DNA of 64,000 nt from Campylobacteraceae bacterium (lineage in GTDB: Bacteria; Campylobacterota; Campylobacteria; Campylobacterales; Arcobacteraceae), in assembly GCA_013215945.1 (NCBI GenBank), contig JABSOM010000003.1:186001-250000 (forward strand), in the 5' to 3' direction. Both the position numbers and the translations under genes were made by a program. Of the stretch, positions 1 through 9,346 are shown one piece after another. The notes below the pieces were generated by a model. It saw nothing but the letters and a program-made list of their open reading frames with translations, was not told the origin of the DNA and ran no database searches. Position 1 is the stretch's first letter; each line of letters starts with the position of its first letter.

Positions 1-404
1 CGGGTCTTATTATTGCTCATGCGATTTTAGGAGTTCCTTTTGTTGTTATTAATGTTTTATCCTCTTTAAATGCTTATGATTTAAATTTATCAAAAGCATC
101 CACCAGTCTTGGTGCATCTAGAGTGTATACATTTTTTCATGTTATGTTTCCTTTGATTAAACCAGGGATTATATCAGGATGGCTTTTTGCTTTTATTACT
201 TCTTTTGATGAAGTAATTATTATTATTTTCTTAGCAGGACCTGAGCAAAGAACAATCCCAAGGCAGATGTTTTCGGGATTAAGAGAACAAATTAGTCCTA
301 CCATATTAGCAGCGTCTACTTTGTTATTACTTTTATCTGTTGTGCTTCTTGTTAGCATACAGTATTTACAAAAAAAGAGTAATGAACAAAGAGGCATAGA
401 ATAA
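1..404 (+). CDS. Polyamine-type ABC transporter permease, C-terminal part (5' end outside window)
   Basis: The frame is open from base 3, so the start lies before the window. About 133 residues are visible. They hold the inner-membrane permease signature (EAA-type loop) around 'KASTSLGASRVYTFFHVMFP' and three hydrophobic segments, the pattern of PotC-like permeases that import spermidine/putrescine with a PotA ATPase and PotD binding protein. Those partners would lie upstream, out of view. The aminotransferase gene follows 41 nt downstream and is probably co-transcribed, which suggests uptake and use of a diamine or omega-amino acid. The exact substrate cannot be told. Confidence 0.85.
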   Translation, partial: GLIIAHAILGVPFVVINVLSSLNAYDLNLSKASTSLGASRVYTFFHVMFPLIKPGIISGWLFAFITSFDEVIIIIFLAGPEQRTIPRQMFSGLREQISPTILAASTLLLLLSVVLLVSIQYLQKKSNEQRGIE

Positions 405-445
405 ATTTAAAAATAAAAAATAGAATTAAAACTTAAAGGATAAAT

Positions 446-1756
446 ATGAGCAACATTAAAAATATGACTACACTTTGGAAACCTTTTACACCAAACAGAG
501 AGTTTAATAAAAACCCAAGAATATTCACTTCTTCTGATGGAATGTATTATACAAGCGATAAAAATGAAAATGTTTTAGATGCTGTGTCTGGTTTATGGTG
601 TTGTAATTTAGGAAATAACTATAAAAGCATTGTAAGTGCGATTAAAGACCAAAGTGAGATAATGTATTATTCTCCTGCTTTTCAAGTGGCACATCCACTG
701 GAATATGAGCTTGCAAATGAGCTAATAAGTATAGCTCCCAAACACATCAAACACGTGTTTTTTGCAAATTCTGGTTCAGAAGCTGTAGAAAGTGCATTAA
801 AAATGGCACTTGCTTATCAAAAAGCTATTGGGCAAGGTACACGAACCTTAGTTATTGGGCGCGAGAGTGCATATCATGGGGTTAATTTTGGTGGAATTTC
901 AGTAGGTGGTTTGGTTAATAATAAAAGACAATATAATAATTTGATTAAAACCTTTCATATGCCGTGTATTTTAGATATTGAGAAAAACGCTTTTACAAAA
1001 GGAATGCCAAAACATGGGGCTATTAAAGCAGAAACTTTATTATCCCTTATTAATACTCATGGAGCAGAAAATATTGCAGCTGTAATAGTTGAGCCCGTAG
1101 CTGGATCAGCTGGGGTTCATATTCCTCCTGTTGGTTATTTAGAAAGGATTTCACAAATTTGTAAAGAAAATGGAATATTACTTATTTTTGACGAGGTAAT
1201 TACAGGTTTTGGTCGTTTAGGTACTCCTTTTGCGGCCGATAAATTTGGAATAGAACCGGATATGATTACGTGTGCAAAAGGTCTTACTAATGGAGCTTCT
1301 CCTATGGGTGCAGTGTTAGCTAGTTCACAAGTGTATGATGGAATTGTTAATAACAGTAAAACACCTATAGAGTTTTTTCATGGGTATACCTACTCAGGAC
1401 ATCCCTTATCGTGTGCTGCTGGAATTGCCACTATTAAAGCTTATAAAGAAGAAAAATTCTTTGAAAAAGTAGCAGGAATGGAAGAATTTTGGCAAGAAGA
1501 GTTGCACTCTTTAAAAGATTGTTCGAATGTTATTGATATAAGAAATCTGGGCTTAGTAGGTGCGGTACAATTGTCCTCAAATACAAAAGGTCCTGGAATA
1601 AGAGGAAATGATATTTATTTAGAATGTTTTAAGAATAATCTTCTTGTACGAGCAACAGGAGATATTATTGCTTTATCACCTGCTTATATTGTGAGCAAAG
1701 ATGAAATAAAACAAATTGTATCAATACTAAGAGATGCCATTAATAAAGTGGCATAA
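446..1756 (+). CDS. Class III aminotransferase, omega-amino acid--pyruvate type
   Basis: 436 residues, the full length of the class III PLP aminotransferase family. Visible are 'NSGSEAVESALKMA' (phosphate binding), 'ESAYHGVNFGG', 'IFDEVITGFGRLG' (Asp that pairs with the PLP pyridine nitrogen) and 'TCAKGLTNGASPMGAV' (the PLP lysine). N-terminal 'LWKPFTPNREF' and 'VSGLWCCNLG' match the beta-alanine/omega-amino acid:pyruvate subgroup, which also includes putrescine-pyruvate enzymes. A clear RBS (AAAGGA) precedes the ATG. Its place after a polyamine-type permease favours a role in diamine or beta-alanine catabolism; the substrate is inferred, the family is not in doubt. Confidence 0.88.
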   Translation: MSNIKNMTTLWKPFTPNREFNKNPRIFTSSDGMYYTSDKNENVLDAVSGLWCCNLGNNYKSIVSAIKDQSEIMYYSPAFQVAHPLEYELANELISIAPKHIKHVFFANSGSEAVESALKMALAYQKAIGQGTRTLVIGRESAYHGVNFGGISVGGLVNNKRQYNNLIKTFHMPCILDIEKNAFTKGMPKHGAIKAETLLSLINTHGAENIAAVIVEPVAGSAGVHIPPVGYLERISQICKENGILLIFDEVITGFGRLGTPFAADKFGIEPDMITCAKGLTNGASPMGAVLASSQVYDGIVNNSKTPIEFFHGYTYSGHPLSCAAGIATIKAYKEEKFFEKVAGMEEFWQEELHSLKDCSNVIDIRNLGLVGAVQLSSNTKGPGIRGNDIYLECFKNNLLVRATGDIIALSPAYIVSKDEIKQIVSILRDAINKVA

Positions 1757-1769
1757 AAATAATACATCC

Positions 1770-1801
1770 GTGCAGGTGGGTTTTACGTTCCTTACCTGCA
1801 C
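1770..1801. terminator. Convergent hairpin between aminotransferase and sensor kinase
   Basis: GTGCAGGT (1770-1777) pairs perfectly with ACCTGCAC (1794-1801) across a 16-nt loop. A T-rich run follows on the plus strand. It sits in the 54-nt gap between two convergent genes, as expected of a shared terminator. The loop is long for an intrinsic terminator. Confidence 0.5.
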
Positions 1802-1810
1802 CCATGTTTT

Positions 1811-4309
1811 TTAATTTTTATTAATAGGAATATAAATAGAAAACTCCACTCCATTTTTTATATTTTGTACACTTAATTTTCCATGCATATTTTGTTCAAT
1901 AATCATTTTACTCATATATAAACCTAGGCCTGTCCCATTATAACTCTCTTTAGTGCTAAAATAGGGTTCAAATATTCTATCAAGAATCTCTTCTTCAATG
2001 CCACCTGCATTATCGCTTATAAAAATTTGCACACTGTTATCTTTTATTTTTGTGTTGATATTAATGTTTGGCTTATTAATTTTTGTTTCAAGAAAAGCAT
2101 CTTTTGAGTTCGTTATTATGTTTAATAATACTTGTGAGAGTTCACTCTCAAAACCATATATTAATATATCTTGGGAATCTGTATTATTTATTTTAATACT
2201 GTTACTTTTAAAACTGTCATCAATTAGAAAAATGGTTTGTTTAATGGCTGTTTGTATTGAAAATTCTACTTTTTCTTTATTGGGTTGAAAAAAGTTTCTA
2301 AAATCATCAATTGTTTTTGACATTTTACCTGTAAGGGCATTACTTAATAAGAGTTGTTTGTCCAAATATTCTTTATTCAATTTATTCAAAGAATACCTCA
2401 AATGAACATTTTGAAACAGCGTGCTCAAAGCACTTAATGGCTGTCTCCATTGATGAGCAATCATGCTAATCATTTCTCCCATTTCTGCTAATTTTGACTG
2501 TTGGATAAGAAGTTGTTCTTGTTTTTTTCTAGTATTAATCTCTTCTTTGATTCTTGCATCCAGAGTATTATTCAAGTCTTCAAGTTCTAAGGTTTTTAAT
2601 TTTAGTTTTTTATTGCTGAGCTTTAATTCTTTGGTTCTTAACTCAACTTTTCGTTCCAAGGTATTATTAAGAACTTCAATTTCTTCTTTTACTTTTGTTA
2701 ATTTATTAATATATTTTCTTTGCATAATATAGGTATAGGTAATCAGCAACCAAATAAAAACAAAAAAAGCAAGGATTTTCCAAAAGAGCTTATAATCAAA
2801 ACCTTGTTCATATTTAATTGAGACCCAATTATTTATAATTTTTTGTCTGGTTTCATCACTAATAGAATCAATTACTTTTTCAAAGATATTAAACAGTATT
2901 AGATCATCATTTCTAACCCCTATTGATAACTTCCAGCTCTCATCAAATTTGCCTGATATCTGTAAACTTCCAAAAAAATCTTTTTGAAAAGCATAAGCCA
3001 CGTTAAGGTGGGTAGATACTTGTCCAAAAAGTTCTCCTTTTTCAACTTTTTGCAAACCTGTATGTAAATGCTCTACATCAACAATATTCATTTCTGGGTA
3101 TAAACGTCTTAATTTTTCATTGTAAGCAAAATCTTTTTGAACTCCAATTTTTTTATGTTTTAATGCTCTTAAATCACTGATAAACGTTATATTCTTTTTA
3201 GTAACTAAAACCAAAGGTGCGGTAATATAAGCTTTTGTAAAGTTCATATATTCTTGTCGGTTTTTTGTAACCATAGCTAAAGAAAGAATATCACAGGTTT
3301 TATTTTTCATATATTCTAAAGATTGTGTCCAGTTTTTTGTTTCAATGAGTTTTATAGGTATACCAATTCTTTTTTCAAAAATCTTCATATAATCAGCCAC
3401 CATTCCAATATGCTTGTGATTAAGTATTTTTTCATAAGGCATCCAATCTGGATCGGCACACATATTTATACGTTTCTTGTTTTGTAAGTGTAATAACTCT
3501 TTATTATTAAGCTTCAAAGGTAAATTGGCTAAATCTCTTAAAAACCATTTATCAAAAAGTTCTTTTTTCTCTTTTACAGTAAGGGAGTTAAGACCTTTTT
3601 CCAAAATTGTGTGCAAGATTGGGTTGTTTTTATTGGTAAAAAAATATAAGTTTGAAGGTTCAAAAATAATCAAAGGCATGGCTTTTAATCCAATAATAAG
3701 ATTGTCTTCTAAGTAGGTTTGAATAATAATGGGAGAGGCCATAATAGCATTTACTTTTCCTTCCAAAAGAAGTTGTACCGAATCTTGCATATTTTTTGTT
3801 TGAATGATTTTAAAAGATGCATTGTTACTGTTTTTTTTAAGAATTTTTCCTTCTTCTTGTATTATGGCTACTTTTTTATCTTTTAGATCATCAATTGATT
3901 GAATGTCATTTTCTTCTTTTTTTACAAAAAGAATCTTTTTTATTTGTAAAAGTGGGGAAGAATATAAACCAAAACTACTTTTTAATTTTGCCTGACTAAT
4001 GAGAGGAATAACATCTATTTTACCTGTTTTGAAATTTGAGAATAGTGTACCTTGATGTACTACAAGTGTTTTTGTTTTTATATTATATTTATTGATTATA
4101 AGCTGTAAGATATCACTTGCAAAACCATCTCGGTCTTTGTCTTTGTTAATATACGTTAAGGGGTATAAGTCAGTAACTCCCACTTTTACTTCATTGTTTT
4201 CTATCCATTTACGTTCCTGTTTATTTAATGTTGAAGAAAAAAGCAAGGTATTTAAAAAGAAAAAAATTATAATAAAATATTTTAAAAATGTAGGGTAGGT
4301 CATTTTCAT
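1811..4309 (-). CDS. Membrane histidine kinase with two periplasmic solute-binding domains
   Basis: 832 residues. A hydrophobic N-terminus (about 8-25) acts as signal or anchor. Two SBP_bac_3-like domains follow (about 30-260 and 275-500); the second begins near 'CADPDWMPYE', typical of this fold in sensors. A membrane helix lies at about 525-545, then a coiled coil (545-610). The H-box is 'MIAHQWRQPLSAL' with phospho-acceptor H619, and the ATPase carries N-box 'NIITNSKDAF', G1 'DNAGGI' and G2 'GTGLGLYMSK'. It overlaps the upstream receiver-kinase gene by 4 nt (ATGA), so the two are translationally coupled. It probably senses a small amino compound; the ligand is unknown. Confidence 0.9.
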   Translation of the reverse strand: MKMTYPTFLKYFIIIFFFLNTLLFSSTLNKQERKWIENNEVKVGVTDLYPLTYINKDKDRDGFASDILQLIINKYNIKTKTLVVHQGTLFSNFKTGKIDVIPLISQAKLKSSFGLYSSPLLQIKKILFVKKEENDIQSIDDLKDKKVAIIQEEGKILKKNSNNASFKIIQTKNMQDSVQLLLEGKVNAIMASPIIIQTYLEDNLIIGLKAMPLIIFEPSNLYFFTNKNNPILHTILEKGLNSLTVKEKKELFDKWFLRDLANLPLKLNNKELLHLQNKKRINMCADPDWMPYEKILNHKHIGMVADYMKIFEKRIGIPIKLIETKNWTQSLEYMKNKTCDILSLAMVTKNRQEYMNFTKAYITAPLVLVTKKNITFISDLRALKHKKIGVQKDFAYNEKLRRLYPEMNIVDVEHLHTGLQKVEKGELFGQVSTHLNVAYAFQKDFFGSLQISGKFDESWKLSIGVRNDDLILFNIFEKVIDSISDETRQKIINNWVSIKYEQGFDYKLFWKILAFFVFIWLLITYTYIMQRKYINKLTKVKEEIEVLNNTLERKVELRTKELKLSNKKLKLKTLELEDLNNTLDARIKEEINTRKKQEQLLIQQSKLAEMGEMISMIAHQWRQPLSALSTLFQNVHLRYSLNKLNKEYLDKQLLLSNALTGKMSKTIDDFRNFFQPNKEKVEFSIQTAIKQTIFLIDDSFKSNSIKINNTDSQDILIYGFESELSQVLLNIITNSKDAFLETKINKPNININTKIKDNSVQIFISDNAGGIEEEILDRIFEPYFSTKESYNGTGLGLYMSKMIIEQNMHGKLSVQNIKNGVEFSIYIPINKN

Positions 4310-5505
4310 AGGTGTATCTTTTTAGATAAGAGGATAGAAAAACAGACACCTTCTCGTATGTTTTTTACAGACAACTTTCCTTGATGATGTTTTTCAATAA
4401 TTATTTTTGACATATAAAGGCCTATTCCTGTTCCATTTTTTTCTTTTTTGGTTGAAAAGTAGGGTTCAAAGATTTTATCTATTATTTTTTCATCAATAGC
4501 GCTGCCATTGTCATAGATATCTATTTGCACAGCATCTTTTATATCTTTTGTACTAATTTCAAGGATTGAATTATTATTTTCTTTTTCTAAGAGTTTTTCT
4601 TGTGCATTTTTAAGAATGTTTAGCAAAACGTGAATAATTTCATTTTCACAGATATTTAGTTTATGTTTACTTTTTAAATCAAGTAACACTTTTATATTAT
4701 TGGTTTGTAAATCTTTTTGCATTATTTTTAAACAATTTTGAATGGCATCATCGATTGTTTTATTGAGAATTTTTTTATCGGATTTATGGAAATTTCTAAA
4801 ATCATCTATAGTGGTAGTTAGGTTTTGTACGTAGAATTCTATTTCACCAAGTTTATGTTTAAAAAAAGAAGCTTGCTCTTTTCTTCCTTTTTTTGTTTCC
4901 AAATTAAAAGCTTCGCTTAGTGTTTTGTATTTTAAATTAAAAGCGGCTGTTCCAATTGAAGCTAAAGGTTGTCTCCATTGGTGGGCTATCATATTAATCA
5001 TTTCTCCCATTGCTGCAAACCTAGACTGTGTCACCATAATTTGCTGAGTTTCTTTATTTTTTTGAACTTCAATGTTAAGCTTTTTGTTTTTCTCAAGTAA
5101 CTGTTCTTTTAATATCTTAGGCTCTATGGCTTTAAGTAGTGTTTCTTCTAATTTATAGATATCAATAGGTTTTAATACGTAAGAGCTAATACCTAAGTCA
5201 ATAGCTTGCATTAATAAGCTTGTTTCTTGATGGGCAGTTGTAATAACTACAGGAATGGATGTATCAATTTCTCTAATTTTTTGAACCATTATAATACCAC
5301 TCATTTTGGGCATCTTAATGTCTGTTAAAATAAGGTCTATTTTTGTTTTAAAATTTTTAAATAAAGATAAACCTTCTTGGCCATTTTTTGCACAAATAAC
5401 ATGTATTCCAAAAAGATTTAGACTTTCTGTAATTCCATTTTGAATGGAGGCTTCATCTTCTGCATAAAGAATAGTTATATTTTTTAGAAGGTCTTTATTT
5501 ATCAT
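4306..5505 (-). CDS. Soluble hybrid protein: receiver domain followed by histidine kinase
   Basis: 399 residues with no membrane segment. Residues 1-125 are a receiver domain (acidic 'AEDE', phospho-acceptor D62 in 'LILTDIKMP', 'KP' at 112-113). A coiled coil leads to an H-box 'MIAHQWRQPLAS' with H175, and a HATPase with 'NILKNAQEKL' and 'GTGIGLYMSK' ends the protein. The order REC-HK suggests that an upstream kinase phosphorylates it and so tunes its own kinase activity. It is the first gene of the unit with the tandem-SBP kinase and diverges from the OmpR-type regulator at 5692. Confidence 0.88.
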   Translation of the reverse strand: MINKDLLKNITILYAEDEASIQNGITESLNLFGIHVICAKNGQEGLSLFKNFKTKIDLILTDIKMPKMSGIIMVQKIREIDTSIPVVITTAHQETSLLMQAIDLGISSYVLKPIDIYKLEETLLKAIEPKILKEQLLEKNKKLNIEVQKNKETQQIMVTQSRFAAMGEMINMIAHQWRQPLASIGTAAFNLKYKTLSEAFNLETKKGRKEQASFFKHKLGEIEFYVQNLTTTIDDFRNFHKSDKKILNKTIDDAIQNCLKIMQKDLQTNNIKVLLDLKSKHKLNICENEIIHVLLNILKNAQEKLLEKENNNSILEISTKDIKDAVQIDIYDNGSAIDEKIIDKIFEPYFSTKKEKNGTGIGLYMSKIIIEKHHQGKLSVKNIREGVCFSILLSKKIHL

Positions 5506-5691
5506 AAATATATTTCCCTTTACAGAAATGATTTTTTGATAAATAGTAGCATAAAACGAATCATATACTATATAACTTTAGGTAAATAGAAACACTAAGA
5601 AGTTAAACCTTAGGATATTTAATGACACCTTGTCATCTTGAAATTAATCTAAGAAATAAAATGTTAACATATTTGCAAGAAAAGGATTTTG

Positions 5692-6435
5692 ATGGATTAT
5701 GCTTTACTTAAAAAATATACTAAAGATATAAAAGTACTTTTTGTTGAAGATGATAGAGATTTTAGAAAAGAGTTTACGGAACTGCTTTTGAATATCTTTC
5801 CACATGTTACTACAGCTATTGATGGATTAGACGGGTGTGATAAATATAAACAGTATCATGAACGTACAGATAATTATTACGATTTAGTTATTTCAGATAT
5901 AAAAATGCCTAACTGTGATGGAATAGAATTTGTAGATGCTATGTATAAAATCAATAAAGAACAAATAGTGGTTATTTTATCTGCACGAAATGAATTTACG
6001 TATTTATTGCCTCTTATTAATCTAGGTATACAGCATTTTTTTACAAAACCCATTGATTACTCTAGTTTCTTAGATGATATCTTAATAATAAGTCACAAAA
6101 TCTATTATAATAATTTAGATGTAGATATTAGTATTATAAAAATCACGGATGCCTTAATATGGAATAAAGAGCAAAAAAAGTTATCAAATAATAATACAAT
6201 AATACATCTGACTAAAAAAGAAATCATTTTAGTAGATACCATTTTAAATAATAATGGGAGAATATATACGGCAAATGAACTTATCTCAAGAATTTGGGCT
6301 GAAGATATGAACGTTAATGCGGATATCAAGAATCTAAAAAATGTCATATCTCGTTTACGAAATAAGGTTCCAGAATTAGATATTAAAAATATTTATGGAA
6401 TGGGTTATAAAGCAGCGTTGCCAATCCTTCTTTAA
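5692..6435 (+). CDS. OmpR-family response regulator (receiver + winged helix)
   Basis: 247 residues. The receiver has acidic pair 'VEDD', phospho-acceptor D69 ('LVISDIKMP') and 'TKP'. The C-terminal third is a Trans_reg_C winged helix ending 'VISRLRNKVPEL..IYGMGYKAAL'. A TTG three bases upstream is possible, but the ATG at 5692 has the better spacing from AAGGA at 5681. It is divergent from the two kinase genes, and is the obvious DNA-binding output of that relay. Its targets are unknown; the nearby aminotransferase operon is a candidate by position only. Confidence 0.88.
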   Translation: MDYALLKKYTKDIKVLFVEDDRDFRKEFTELLLNIFPHVTTAIDGLDGCDKYKQYHERTDNYYDLVISDIKMPNCDGIEFVDAMYKINKEQIVVILSARNEFTYLLPLINLGIQHFFTKPIDYSSFLDDILIISHKIYYNNLDVDISIIKITDALIWNKEQKKLSNNNTIIHLTKKEIILVDTILNNNGRIYTANELISRIWAEDMNVNADIKNLKNVISRLRNKVPELDIKNIYGMGYKAALPILL

Positions 6436-6446
6436 TTAGAAGGATT
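6423..6446 (+). terminator. Hairpin overlapping the 3' end of the response regulator
   Basis: AATCCTTCT (6423-6431) pairs with AGAAGGATT (6438-6446) over a 6-nt loop. The stem includes the last codons and stop. No T-tract follows on either strand, so it may act as an mRNA end stabiliser rather than an intrinsic terminator. Confidence 0.35.
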
Positions 6447-6478
6447 AATCATACTTAAAAAGTAAGAAGTATTATTTT

Positions 6479-6745
6479 CTAGTGGTTTTTACTTTCTTCC
6501 ATTAGTTTTAAAATATTATCATGAACTTCACTTGCTTCTTCATCGGTGATTTTATTATCTTCAATAGCTAAAAGTATACTTTCTAATTCTTCTAAGAGAC
6601 CATACATCTCCTCTAATGCTTTTAAATCATCTTCGCTGTCTTCTTCATCTTTTACTAAAGTATTTAACTCTTTAATATAACCTTGGATTTCTGGTACCAT
6701 CATTTCTTTAATTGCTGTTTGTAATTTTTCTTTTATTTCACTCAT
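6479..6745 (-). CDS. Small acidic helical protein of unknown function
   Basis: 88 residues, not recognised. Very rich in Glu, Asp and Leu with a heptad-like pattern through most of its length, so probably a soluble helical bundle or coiled coil. No cysteine, no membrane segment, no known motif. A clean RBS (AAGGA, 7 nt from the ATG) supports it as a real gene. It starts 9 nt after the stop of the gene at 6755-7171 and the two probably form one unit. Confidence 0.65.
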   Translation of the reverse strand: MSEIKEKLQTAIKEMMVPEIQGYIKELNTLVKDEEDSEDDLKALEEMYGLLEELESILLAIEDNKITDEEASEVHDNILKLMEESKNH

Positions 6746-6754
6746 TTTATTTCC

Positions 6755-7171
6755 TTAAAATACGAAAGATATATCTAGTATATTTAAATTATAGATATTT
6801 ATTTTAACATCTTTAGAATCCAGAATACTGTACTCCAATGTATAGTCGTTTGGGTTTTTTATTTCTTTATTGTTTTTTACAAAATTACTGTATTTATCAA
6901 AATCAATTATTGCATATATAAATAAGGCTTTATTTTTAAAACTCTCATTATTAATATATTTTTCATAAACCATAGAATTTGCACTTTCATCGTATTTATC
7001 GTAAAAATTCTTTTTATATAAAGCTTCAAGCTCTTCATGTTTATCAAATGTTTTTGTATTATATAAAAAATACTCTTTTTTTAATAAACTCTCTAATGCT
7101 TTGGATATTTTAAAATAAGAATACTTTTTATATCCTTGTTCATTTGATAGTTCCTGTTTTTTTTCAATCAT
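6755..7171 (-). CDS. Hypothetical protein of unknown function
   Basis: 138 residues from the ATG at 7171, which has a strong RBS (AGAAGGAAGTAC before ATG); an in-frame start 16 codons earlier has none. Lys- and Tyr-rich, with no signal peptide or membrane segment, and no motif I recognise. It ends in a hydrophobic beta-like stretch 'NIYNLNILDISFVF'. It precedes the acidic protein at 6479 with only 9 nt between them. The gene runs away from the S10 leader. Confidence 0.6.
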   Translation of the reverse strand: MIEKKQELSNEQGYKKYSYFKISKALESLLKKEYFLYNTKTFDKHEELEALYKKNFYDKYDESANSMVYEKYINNESFKNKALFIYAIIDFDKYSNFVKNNKEIKNPNDYTLEYSILDSKDVKINIYNLNILDISFVF

Positions 7172-7277
7172 GTACTTCCTTCTAATTCTTAGAATATTAA
7201 AAATATTCTTTAAAATCAATAAATATACGGATATAAAAAGAATTTTAATGCATTTATTTACTGAAATTTTTTTTACA

Positions 7278-7406
7278 TTCCTTCTAATAAGGATGAAAAG
7301 TGAATTATTTCATCTATTCACCTAGTATTCACGTCTCCTAAATCAATTTAATCACAACTGTGAATAAGTTTTCTAAAAAAGCAATACCTATCCTTATTAA
7401 AAGGAA
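7278..7406. repeat. Inverted pair of TCCTT-N5-AAGGA elements and a GTGAAT cluster in the S10 leader
   Basis: TTCCTTCTAATAAGGAT (7278-7294) and ATCCTTATTAAAAGGAA (7390-7406) are inverted copies of each other with one mismatch, and each is itself a TCCTT-N5-AAGGA palindrome. Between them are four copies of GTGAAT/ATTCAC (7300, 7316, 7327, 7360). This is the only stretch over 300 bases without a gene (7172-7538). It looks like an operator region serving the divergent genes; the binding protein is unknown. Confidence 0.5.
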
Positions 7407-7444
7407 GTAAAATGGTACTATCTTTTAGACAAAGCCCATAACTC

Positions 7445-7473
7445 TTGACATTAGACCCAAAATAAGTTATAAT
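7445..7473 (+). promoter_or_regulatory. Consensus sigma70 promoter of the S10-spc operon
   Basis: TTGACA (7445-7450), a 17-nt spacer, and TATAAT (7468-7473): a perfect consensus promoter, unusual for this phylum, where the -35 box is usually weak. It is about 65 nt before rpsJ, leaving a leader of roughly 60 nt. It fits the high expression needed for ribosomal proteins. Confidence 0.85.
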
Positions 7474-7538
7474 CCGCGTCCATAAAATGTGGTTAGGGTG
7501 CGTTTACGTAGATCTAACGAGTTCTTTAAAGGAAAAAA

Positions 7539-7853
7539 ATGGAAAAAATTAGATTAAAGCTTAAAGCTTATGATCATAGAGTTTTAGATAGAAGTGTTGC
7601 TTCAATTGTAGAAGCTGTTAAAAGAACTGGTGCTGAGTTGAGAGGTCCTATACCTTTACCAACAAAGATCAGAAGATATACTGTTATCAAAGGTCCTCAC
7701 GTTAATAAGAGTTCAAGAGAGCAATTCGAAATTAGAATTCACTCAAGAATGATTGATATCGTTTCTGCGACTCCAGATACAGTAGATTCACTAATGAAAT
7801 TAGACCTAGCTCCTGAAGTAGATGTTGAAGTTAGATCTATGGGTCAAGAATAG
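7539..7853 (+). CDS. rpsJ: 30S ribosomal protein S10
   Basis: 104 residues. '[15 protein letters not shown]' and '[19 protein letters not shown]' are the S10 signatures. S10 also serves as the NusE transcription factor. First gene of the operon, preceded by AAAGGAAAAA as RBS. Confidence 0.98.
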   Translation: MEKIRLKLKAYDHRVLDRSVASIVEAVKRTGAELRGPIPLPTKIRRYTVIKGPHVNKSSREQFEIRIHSRMIDIVSATPDTVDSLMKLDLAPEVDVEVRSMGQE

Positions 7854-7866
7854 GAAAGGGTAAAAT

Positions 7867-8445
7867 ATGGAATTTATAGTACAGAAAATCGGTATGAGTA
7901 GAACTGTTACAGTTCCTGCTGTTCCTGTTACACTTTTAAGAGTTCTTGATACAAAAGTGTGTGCAGTTCTAGAAAACGGTGACGCAATCGTTGCATATGC
8001 AAACGGTAAAAAATTCAATAAAGCTATTGAAGGTCAACAAAAAAAATACAACTTATCAAAAGAGTTCAATAGATTTGCAACAATCGCTGTAGCAAATACT
8101 GAAGCTGGAGACCAAGATGTATCTGTTTTAAATGATGCTAAGTTATTAAGATCTACTTTTATTTCTAAAGGTAGAGGTTTTGCTGGTGTTGTTAAAAGAT
8201 GGAACTTTGCAGGTGGTCGTGCATCTCACGGTCATAGAATGGGTCGAACGACTGGTTCTATTGGTAATGCTGAGTGGCCAGGTAGAGTTATGCGTGGTAA
8301 AAAAATGCCAGGTCATTATGGTCATTGTACTGTATCTGTTAGAAATGATGTTGTTTCATTTGATGCAGAAACTGGTATCTTAGTTGTTAAAGGTTCTATT
8401 TCTGGACCAAACGGCGGATTAGGTAAAGTAAAGGTTGCTAAATGA
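7867..8445 (+). CDS. rplC: 50S ribosomal protein L3
   Basis: 192 residues. '[20 protein letters not shown]' and '[23 protein letters not shown]' are the L3 core that reaches the peptidyl-transferase centre. Overlaps rplD by 4 nt (ATGA). Confidence 0.98.
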   Translation: MEFIVQKIGMSRTVTVPAVPVTLLRVLDTKVCAVLENGDAIVAYANGKKFNKAIEGQQKKYNLSKEFNRFATIAVANTEAGDQDVSVLNDAKLLRSTFISKGRGFAGVVKRWNFAGGRASHGHRMGRTTGSIGNAEWPGRVMRGKKMPGHYGHCTVSVRNDVVSFDAETGILVVKGSISGPNGGLGKVKVAK

Positions 8446-9053
8446 GTAAAGCATTAATTTTAAACGACAAATTTGAAAACGCTGGTGATATTACATTACC
8501 TGCTAAATATGCAGAGATTAACTCTCATAACTTATACCTTTATGTTAAGTCTTATTTAGCTTCTTGTAGAGCTAATACTGCTAGAGCAAAAGGTAGATCA
8601 GAAGTTCGTGGTGGTGGTAGAAAACCTAAAGCACAAAAAGGTTCTGGTGGAGCTAGATGGGGATCATTAAGATCACCTTTATTCGTTGGAGGGGGACAAG
8701 CATTTGGACCTCAAAAAAGAAACTATGTTCAAAAAGTTAATAAAAAACAAAAAGTCTTGGCTTTAAGTTTTGCATTAAATGCACAAGGGCAAAATGGTTC
8801 TTTATTTACTGTTGATTCAATTAAACTTGAGTCTGGTAAAACTAAAGATGCTGTTGCAGTAATGGCTAAATTAAACCAAAGAGACGTATTAATCGTTGTT
8901 GATTCAATTGACGAAAATACTTATTTAGCGTTTAGAAACATTAAGAATTGTTATATGATAGAAAAACAAGAAGTTAACGCTTATTTGATTTCTGCATATC
9001 ACTCAGTACTAATTGAAAAATCAGTGCTTGAAGCATTAACAAAAGAGGCGTAA
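8442..9053 (+). CDS. rplD: 50S ribosomal protein L4
   Basis: 203 residues, usual length. The extended loop '[25 protein letters not shown]' region that lines the exit tunnel is visible at about 47-75. In E. coli L4 represses the S10 operon; no similar leader structure can be asserted here. Coupled to rplC by a 4-nt overlap. Confidence 0.98.
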   Translation: MSKALILNDKFENAGDITLPAKYAEINSHNLYLYVKSYLASCRANTARAKGRSEVRGGGRKPKAQKGSGGARWGSLRSPLFVGGGQAFGPQKRNYVQKVNKKQKVLALSFALNAQGQNGSLFTVDSIKLESGKTKDAVAVMAKLNQRDVLIVVDSIDENTYLAFRNIKNCYMIEKQEVNAYLISAYHSVLIEKSVLEALTKEA

Positions 9054-9054
9054 G

Positions 9055-9336
9055 ATGGCTGATATTACAGATATTAAAGCAATATTATATACAGAGAAAA
9101 CAATTGAATTACAAGAAAGTGGTGTAATCGTTGTTCAAACTAGTCCTAGAATGACTAAGAATGGTTTAAAAGAAGTGTTTAGAGAGTACTTTGGTGTAAC
9201 ACCTACAAAAGTTAACTCTTTAAGACAAAAAGGTAAAGTTAAAAGATTTAAAGGGAAACTAGGATCACGTCCAGATTTCAAGAAATTCTATGTAACACTA
9301 CCAGAGGGCGCTGAAATAGCGAACCTTTCAGCTTAA
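9055..9336 (+). CDS. rplW: 50S ribosomal protein L23
   Basis: 93 residues. '[14 protein letters not shown]' and '[18 protein letters not shown]' match L23, the exit-tunnel rim protein that docks trigger factor and SRP. One base separates it from rplD. Confidence 0.97.
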   Translation: MADITDIKAILYTEKTIELQESGVIVVQTSPRMTKNGLKEVFREYFGVTPTKVNSLRQKGKVKRFKGKLGSRPDFKKFYVTLPEGAEIANLSA

Positions 9337-9346
9337 GGGATTATGA

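Noticed and set aside
4306-5505. Treating the REC-HK proteins as broken hybrid kinases
   Set aside because: Three intact examples of the order REC-HK occur in the window with all key residues, so it is a regular architecture here.
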